NCBI RefSeq assembly: GCF_000143535.2
Contig: NC_037325.1
Span: 1 to 64,000 of the forward strand
Origin: Botrytis cinerea B05.10
Taxonomy: Eukaryota; Ascomycota; Leotiomycetes; Helotiales; Sclerotiniaceae
DNA length: 64,000 nucleotides
Direction: 5' to 3'
Shown here: one piece after another, positions 57,986 to 64,000 of the stretch
Layout of the letters: the number at the start of each line of letters is the position of its first letter
Numbering within the stretch: position 1 is the stretch's first letter
The notes under the pieces: generated by a model
What the model saw: only the letters and a program-made list of their open reading frames with translations
What the model was told of the DNA's origin: nothing
Databases searched by the model: none
Made by a program: the position numbers and the translations under genes

Positions 57986-60048
57986 TTATATTATTAACTT
58001 TTATATTTATAAAGAAAATATATTAGCCTTTACTTTTAATAAAGAATTCTAAATTAAATATTCTATATTATTAATATTATTTATATTCAAGTCTCCTGTC
58101 AGGGTTCTGTAGTAGGGAATATGTCGGATAGGTTCTCAATAAGGGATAAGGGCCTCAGGCAGTTAAGTGTGTTCCAATTCGGTCCAAAAACTAATCATAT
58201 ACCCTGGCCAAACCCGGGCATATACTAGACTCTATATAATTGCCTATTTATATTAATTTCTTTTTACTAATTAATTCAATAATATTTTGATTTCTTTATA
58301 TTGTATTATTGATATTTAACTTTTCAAATTAAACTTGTAATTCTTTTGAATAAAAGTTCTATATTTATTTAAACTGTAAATCCTTGATTTTTATTTCAAA
58401 CTAATCCAAATTTGTTTTGGCTTAATAATCATATCCCTATAATATAATATCCTTCTTTGTGCTTTTATCCTTGAAAACTCTTTTATTTGATTTTATAATT
58501 CTTTCATTTTGTTTCTCTAATCTTCAATCTATTATATCTAAATTCTTTTTGAAATATAAATTTATTCTATTTTTTATTAATTTATTATTTCTATATTTAA
58601 TTGTTAGGTTACAATATTATATTGTTTTAATAACTTTTTGAATATAATTTAAGATTTCGATTTGTTTTTGTTTGTTTTCTTTATTAACAAATTTTGTAAT
58701 CATAATAATTTATAAAATGATTTTTCTATAAAGCTTTCCTATTTTCTTTACTTTCTTTTATCCTTTAATACTCTTTTTTATTTTGTAATAGTTATTTTAC
58801 AAAGTTTGCTTGTTATATTATAGTGCTTTTTTTTTGTTGATTTTCTGATATAAAATTATTATCTTTGTTGTATTAAATATTTATTTCTTGATTCGAAATA
58901 TCTATATGTTCTAGGTATAGATTGGATATGTATATATTATATTATATAAAATGATATTTATAATAAAATATAAGGATTATTAATCTTTTCTAATTTCATT
59001 ATTTTATTTACTAATTTTTAAACCCTTTTATAATATAGATTCCTTTTTCCTTTATAATTACAATTCGGGATATTATAGTAATTGCGGATTTATTCAATAA
59101 TTGAATTATTATTGATATTGCTCTTTCTATATTTCCCCCAGATTTTGTTAATATCAATTTAGTTATAATATATTAAAATTTTTAAAAGCTAATTTAATAT
59201 ATTAAAGATTGTATTAATTTATATAATGGTATTATAACTTTTTGTATTATTTTTATTAAACAATTTTATAAAAAGATAATTAATAAATAAAGTTATTTCA
59301 ATAATCCTTTTTAATAATATCAAAATTTATATAAGATTTTTTAATATTTTTTTTAAATATTATAAATCCTATTCATTCCTATTATTATTAATATCAAAAA
59401 GAAAAGGATTATTTCTTTTCAAAAAACAATTCTATTTAGAATTGATTTTTTAATATATAAATTGTAGATATAGAATATCTGGTTTTATTGGAATATAAGT
59501 GTCTAGATTTTATTTAATATTATTTTTAAAATTATTGATTTTCCTTGTTTAAGTAAATAAAACTTATAATAATAATTCCTTTATAATTATAAAGGCTTTT
59601 TTATTTTTTATAGGCTAAAAATATATTTGATTTTTAAATTAATCTAAATCGAAGATTTCTTTTTATAATAAATATTAGATTTTCCTTAACCTTCCCCTTT
59701 TTTATTTAATTATCTCAAATTCTTTTTATTCTCATTTTTAATTATATTATTTAAATATCTTTTATAAATTTTTTAAATTTGGAAATACTAATAACTATAT
59801 ATTATAATCTTTTAACTACCCCTATTATTGAATTAAATATTCCTCTTCTGATTTCTTTATTTTATATACAATAATTCTTTCTATTTTCCATTCCTTTTTA
59901 TTTTTTTTTTCTAATTTTGAATATCCTTTAATAAGATAATGATTTGAATTTATTCCCTTTATTATTTTATATTTCTTTAATAATGAGATATGAAATATAT
60001 TATATAATTTTTTATATAAATTTAAAAACTCTAACTGATATATATATT
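57986..60048. other. AT-rich block between Gypsy-1 and the copia element
   Basis: Probably the 5' part (gag/protease) of Gypsy-1, too decayed to read. 58090-58240 is a GC-richer island (around CTCAGGCAGTTAAGTGTG and CCCGGGCATATACTAG) without a recognised identity. No gene supported. Confidence 0.4.
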
Positions 60049-60300
60049 TGTTGGTATCACCATGGGGATGGTGAAGTCAATATAGTACTATGGTTCACAC
60101 TGTTGTAATATTGCTTAGGGTTCTAAAAGCTAGGACTACGAAACGTATTGCTGTAGTGCCGAAAGGCGCTAGCGCAAGCGCTAGCACGGTCACATGATCC
60201 CTATCCCGACACTGGCAACTCTCTAAAGTCGCTGGTAACGTGTCCTTCTAGCTAATTCCTTAAATTCCTTTGTGTAACCACCTTCCTTCCTAGTCTTACA
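60049..60300 (-). repeat. Copia element 3' LTR
   Basis: 252 bp. Read on the minus strand it begins TGTAAGACTAGG and ends GGTGATACCAACA, so it has TG..CA ends. It lies directly after the polypurine tract. It contains a GC-rich imperfect hairpin with two GCTAGCGC-type palindromes (60165-60187) inside a 56-bp segment missing from the LTR fragment at 26724. Confidence 0.92.
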
Positions 60301-60310
60301 CTCCCCCTGC
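60301..60310 (-). other. Copia polypurine tract
   Basis: GCAGGGGGAG on the minus strand, immediately before the LTR start. It lies just after the stop codon of the polyprotein frame. Confidence 0.85.
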
Positions 60311-60318
60311 CACGCCTT

Positions 60319-63300
60319 CTAGTCTCTGTCAACCCACTCTGTGACCTTGATCGTGATGGTGTTGTTGTCGACCAGGTCCTTGAGTGCTTGACACGGCTTT
60401 GACTTAGTCATCGCGTCTGCAGGGTTAGATTCTCCATCAATCCACTTGATCTCCTTTCGTCTTGATTCAACGAAAATTGTAGATGTTGGGGGTACGGCAG
60501 ATGCTGCATAGCATTCAGTGTATTCGATGTCATCAATTTCATCTTCGTCCGGAAGGTAGAGTGCTAAACTCGGTGGTGTTTTGTGTTCTTCGCTCTCACT
60601 GGAGAAGAATGTTTGTGCATTCGCATGGGCTCGTAGTAATCGTATTGGTGGAATTCTGACCTGTAAAAGACTGCGACCCTGTGGGCCATTAGTTTCATTT
60701 GAAGGGGGTTCTTCAGTGCTATGAGGAGGCTGTATAACTTCGCGAACTTCTTGCGAAGTTACATCATCAGGGTTTTCTTGTAAAATAGTCCCTCCATCCT
60801 CTTGTTGTACAGGTTCGATATGTTCAGGTTCTCCCTGGGGTCGATCCTGCTCTTCTTCGACATGAGGCTTAACCTGAGTGGTACGAAACTCTGTTGGTCC
60901 ACTTGACAGCTTCACAGTACATATCTGATCCCTAATGCCTAGTAAATGGTGTGGTCCCGTCCAACCCTTATGTTCTCTCCATACCCAGACCTTCGAGTTG
61001 ATAGGTAGGTCGTACAGAGCCATTGTGGATGGTCCATTGCGTTGGCTTAGAGCATCTGAAACTTGTCGTGTAGCCCGTAGTTTATTGATCTCGTTCATCG
61101 CCTTTCTGATCGCAGATTGTCGTTGCAGAACTGTGGGTGCTGGTGGGTCAAGATCGGCCATTCGAGGATATGCTCCAAAAACTAGGAGTGTTGGAACCAA
61201 TCCATCTGGTCCTGCAGTGTCGTTTACTGCCTTCACAGCCATTTGTAGCATCATCTCCTTCGTTGTTGAACTCTCCAGCTCGCTAGCGATAATGGCATAC
61301 GCACGCTTGATGACTGCATGGTATCGTTCGACTGCACCGATTGACCAATGGGCTTCGATTGGGACACTTTTTGTCTTCGTCGACATGGTCGCCGCATACT
61401 GGATAAACTCCTTGCTGACGAAATTCTTTCCAGCATCATGTATAATGTAATCCGGTGGACCGGTGTAGGTGTCCATCCAGCACTTCCTAAGTGTATCAAA
61501 TGTGTGCTTCGCACTGATGTTCGTTAACCACTGTGCTGCTTGAAATCGTGTACCTTCGTCGATAACGTGTAGAATCGGACTAGTGTCGATGTACATCACA
61601 TCCACTATGATGGAATGGTTGAAATCGACATCATCCTTTAGACTGAACTTGAATCGACCGGGTGATTTACCGTGTTTCTGGCAGTATTGGCAGAACTTGG
61701 TAAGTTTGTCGATCTCTTGTTGCGAGACATCGCTATGGCCGGCTCGTTGCAGCACTCGTAAGAGTCTGTGGGCTGATGGATGACCAAAGCGACGGTGCAG
61801 ACGACGTAATTCTATATCAGTAAGATAGCACTCATTATCATCAATGGTTTGTTGCACGAATTGTTGCACATTTATGCGCCACAGAAGCACTGCATGCTTG
61901 TTTCGGCGAACGCATGGGAAGCTCCTCCCTGTCTTGTTCACCACTACTGCATCGATGATATTGTTGTAGTATATGCCGAGTTTGTCCATATCTTTGAGTG
62001 ATAATAAGAATGGTGTCTCCGCATTCATTACATGGAATTCGACAGTTCCCGGTGGTAAATCGAGATGGAATGAGCCTATTGATTCAGCTCTGCCGATTCC
62101 GAACACCACATTGGCGACTCCCGCTCTGCTTTCGTCCAGTGATACATTTTCAACGGTCGTCTTATATGCCATGTATTGCTCATAGCCAACCGTAGACCAT
62201 TCTGCAGCGGCTGTGTCGACAATGATGCCTTGGAATTCCCTTGCGTCGTACCTGCTGATGTAGGTCGTTCTCTCTTTACGAACTCGACGTGTCAAAGCAT
62301 GCTCAAAGATCTTGTTGTTTAGGTTCATCATAGTCTCTCTGCCATTTATAGGTCCAGTATGGGTGATGAAACTTGAGTGTGGTTCTTGTGCAGGTGATTC
62401 TTGTAGTTCGAATTGCGCAAAGTAGGCTGCTACTTCGCTGTCGGTATCCGGATCGGTGTCTTCGTCGTCGTCTTGGTTAGGTCCTTCGTATTCGATAAGG
62501 AATTGCTCAAAGCTCTTGTCAAAGTTGTTTCTATCCTTGAACTGCTCCTTGTACTTGCTTCTTGATTCGTCGCGCTCCTCCTTGCTGTGCCGAGTCGACC
62601 AACAGTCCTCCTTTCTGCAGACGAAACACTTCTTCTTCGTTCGTGGTTTGAATGGGCGACGATCGTTGTGCCCGAAACCTCTCTGATTGTATCCGCCTCG
62701 ACCGCGTTGATATTTACGATCGGTGTAGAATGTCGTAGTTTCGTTTGCATGAGATTGCTCCCATGTCATTATAGCTGATCGTAGCTCTTCAAGAAGACTT
62801 GGTATATTTTTCGCAGGGCGAAAGCAAGCAATGGAACATGCTGATACTGGTGCACACGCGTTGACGATCTTCTGGTGCAATAACTCATCAGTTCTCATCG
62901 TCGGGCTGAGTCCCTTGTGCAGATGACGAAGCTTCATCACCATCGACTGTAGACAGTGACTCATCGACTTGCCAGCATTATCTGGTTCTGCCATAACGCT
63001 CTTGAGTGTAATGCCCTCCCATCGCCGCATAAGATTGCGTTTGTGCTCTGGGCCTTCGAATGTAGTCTCCATCATTCGGCAGATCTCTTCTATCGTATCA
63101 GGTATATTACCTAAATTCGTATGGTAGAAGTCGAGTGCGACTTCGACGAGCATCGTAGGGAATGCTTTCGGCAGTAGGTATTCAGGCAAGTCGATTCGTT
63201 GGCAGTTATTGATGAATATCGAGTACTTGTGAGTGAAATTGTCGTCCTGCCCACTGTACTTGTCGGCTTTCTCGTAAAGCTTCGCGAGATTTCCCAATAA

Positions 63301-63984
63301 TTGTCCAACGTTGATGACTCTTTGTGGCATTCTGGGTAAATCGTTCTGAATGCCGTCACTATATTCGGGGTTATTTCCGTCGTATCCTCCTCCGTTCCCT
63401 CCGCCACCGTTACCTCTGCCGCCATCACTGGAACCGCCATTGCTGCCGCTCGGTTCTCCGCCCGGATGTCCGCTTCGATGCATACGCTGATGCATATACT
63501 GCTGATTCGGGTCATGTTGATCATGGTGCTGTTCCCATTGTTGAGGTGACTGTTGTGATGGTTGATTATTGTGGTAAAAAGGTGATGCTCCCGAGGGTTG
63601 TTCAAGGTTGATTCGGGGTGGTCCTGGTGGTGGGCCGGTGAATCCTTGAAATGTCGGAAGTGGTGGTGGTTTCCTAGGACTGTAGTATTCACGTGCAATT
63701 GATCCGCTTCCTGGTGCAAAGCTTGGGAGTTGGGGGGGTGTCTTTGGTTGTGGAGGTGTCTTTGGCTGTGGTTCTATCGATACCTTGTGTTCAATATCAA
63801 CACCTTTACCTTTATCAGCTCTTTCCAATCGCTGTGATATGGAAGGTAATTGTGGTAGAACGTATGTATTGAACCCTGAAGGACCGGCGTGCAGGTCCTT
63901 CACTCGAGACATCTCGGGGTCTCCGAGTGGTGCACGTAGTTTTTCAATCACGATTCTCTGTTGTATGCTTCTCGATCGAAACAC
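60319..63984 (-). CDS. Ty1/copia polyprotein, 1221 aa, lacking reverse transcriptase and RNase H
   Basis: One open frame. Residues 1-220 are Pro/Gln/Gly-rich. Gag is about 225-445. A zinc knuckle CFVC...CWSTRHSKEERD lies at about 450-470. The protease-like VDTAAAEWSTVGYEQY is at about 588, with DTA where copia enzymes usually have DTG or DSG. The gag-pre-integrase His/Cys finger (LHRRFGHPSAHRLLRVL ... CQYC) is at about 735-770. The integrase core has Asp in VDVMYID (about 795), Asp in IIHDAGKNF (about 850) and Glu in GAVERYHAV (about 882). At about 1178, SRRKEI, which in relatives opens the reverse transcriptase, runs straight into KWIDGESNPADAMTKS, the end of RNase H. About 600 residues are missing without a frame change. 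The frame has no RIP stops. The 5' LTR and true start may lie beyond the window. Confidence 0.92.
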   Translation of the reverse strand: MFRSRSIQQRIVIEKLRAPLGDPEMSRVKDLHAGPSGFNTYVLPQLPSISQRLERADKGKGVDIEHKVSIEPQPKTPPQPKTPPQLPSFAPGSGSIAREYYSPRKPPPLPTFQGFTGPPPGPPRINLEQPSGASPFYHNNQPSQQSPQQWEQHHDQHDPNQQYMHQRMHRSGHPGGEPSGSNGGSSDGGRGNGGGGNGGGYDGNNPEYSDGIQNDLPRMPQRVINVGQLLGNLAKLYEKADKYSGQDDNFTHKYSIFINNCQRIDLPEYLLPKAFPTMLVEVALDFYHTNLGNIPDTIEEICRMMETTFEGPEHKRNLMRRWEGITLKSVMAEPDNAGKSMSHCLQSMVMKLRHLHKGLSPTMRTDELLHQKIVNACAPVSACSIACFRPAKNIPSLLEELRSAIMTWEQSHANETTTFYTDRKYQRGRGGYNQRGFGHNDRRPFKPRTKKKCFVCRKEDCWSTRHSKEERDESRSKYKEQFKDRNNFDKSFEQFLIEYEGPNQDDDEDTDPDTDSEVAAYFAQFELQESPAQEPHSSFITHTGPINGRETMMNLNNKIFEHALTRRVRKERTTYISRYDAREFQGIIVDTAAAEWSTVGYEQYMAYKTTVENVSLDESRAGVANVVFGIGRAESIGSFHLDLPPGTVEFHVMNAETPFLLSLKDMDKLGIYYNNIIDAVVVNKTGRSFPCVRRNKHAVLLWRINVQQFVQQTIDDNECYLTDIELRRLHRRFGHPSAHRLLRVLQRAGHSDVSQQEIDKLTKFCQYCQKHGKSPGRFKFSLKDDVDFNHSIIVDVMYIDTSPILHVIDEGTRFQAAQWLTNISAKHTFDTLRKCWMDTYTGPPDYIIHDAGKNFVSKEFIQYAATMSTKTKSVPIEAHWSIGAVERYHAVIKRAYAIIASELESSTTKEMMLQMAVKAVNDTAGPDGLVPTLLVFGAYPRMADLDPPAPTVLQRQSAIRKAMNEINKLRATRQVSDALSQRNGPSTMALYDLPINSKVWVWREHKGWTGPHHLLGIRDQICTVKLSSGPTEFRTTQVKPHVEEEQDRPQGEPEHIEPVQQEDGGTILQENPDDVTSQEVREVIQPPHSTEEPPSNETNGPQGRSLLQVRIPPIRLLRAHANAQTFFSSESEEHKTPPSLALYLPDEDEIDDIEYTECYAASAVPPTSTIFVESRRKEIKWIDGESNPADAMTKSKPCQALKDLVDNNTITIKVTEWVDRD
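60733..60763. repeat. 31-bp palindrome P31, copy 7, inside the copia frame
   Basis: TATAACTTCGC, centre GAACTTCTT, GCGAAGTTACA: the best-preserved copy. On the minus strand it is translated in frame (VTSQEVREVIQ) in the linker after integrase. Confidence 0.9.
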
Positions 63985-64000
63985 AAATTCCTTTTCGGAA

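Noticed and set aside
60733..60763. Resemblance of the 31-bp palindrome arms (ATAACTTCG) to loxP
   Set aside because: Only about nine bases are shared, the spacer and arm length differ, and no recombinase gene is present. Probably coincidence.
60935..61450. 171-codon plus-strand frame
   Set aside because: Antisense to the copia integrase; shadow of coding composition.
1..64000. CRISPR array, rRNA or tRNA genes
   Set aside because: No regularly spaced identical repeats with unique spacers, no rRNA signature stretches and no cloverleaf with A and B boxes noticed; a tRNAscan run would be needed to exclude a single tRNA.

Overview
The window is a chromosome end from a filamentous ascomycete. 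Short introns with consensus branch sites, fungal gene families (Zn2Cys6-type regulator, berberine-bridge-like FAD oxidase, sterol-glucosyltransferase-like UGT), a TTAGGG telomere and heavy C-to-T / G-to-A decay of repeats (repeat-induced point mutation, RIP) all point there. A leotiomycete is my best guess, but that is inference. The left end is the true terminus: perfect TAACCC repeats, then a short GACGCT/GACCGT variant array.

Layout. 1-9.3 kb is a subtelomeric block: two direct copies of a ~1.2 kb sequence (157-1335 and 8033-9292, the inner copy decayed) flank two minus-strand AT-hook genes (1386 aa and 164 aa) with related N-termini, and three ~207-bp tandem repeats lie upstream of them. 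9.7-11.6 kb is a RIP-degraded Fot1/pogo-like DNA transposon. 13.7-29.1 kb is a gene island: an intact FAD/NAD(P)-dependent oxidoreductase, a broken Zn2Cys6-type regulator, an alcohol dehydrogenase-like pseudogene with two RIP-type stops, an intact five-exon sterol-glucosyltransferase-like gene and an intact secreted BBE-type FAD oxidase. These are typical accessory or secondary-metabolism families, but no complete biosynthetic cluster is visible. Several small TA-flanked MITEs lie between them.

29.8-60 kb is almost entirely AT-rich repeat wreckage. It can still be read as a three-level nest: a minus-strand Ty3/gypsy element (Gypsy-1) is cut inside its reverse transcriptase by a Fot1-like element (42952-57401), which is itself cut inside its transposase by a complete plus-strand gypsy element with 271-bp LTRs (Gypsy-2, 44979-55950). 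Reading frame across the first break and homologous unbroken copies elsewhere in the window support both junctions.

60.0-64.0 kb is a younger, non-RIPped Ty1/copia element on the minus strand, with one 252-bp LTR, a polypurine tract and a 1221-codon open frame. It has gag, zinc knuckle, protease and integrase, but the reverse transcriptase and RNase H are removed by an in-frame deletion.

The most unusual signals are a 31-bp palindrome found at least seven times, always inside retroelements and mostly in polyprotein linkers; the RT-less open copia frame; the subtelomeric duplicated block with its AT-hook gene pair; and the clear nesting record. I did not find a convincing new defence or catalytic system, and no tRNA, rRNA or CRISPR array.
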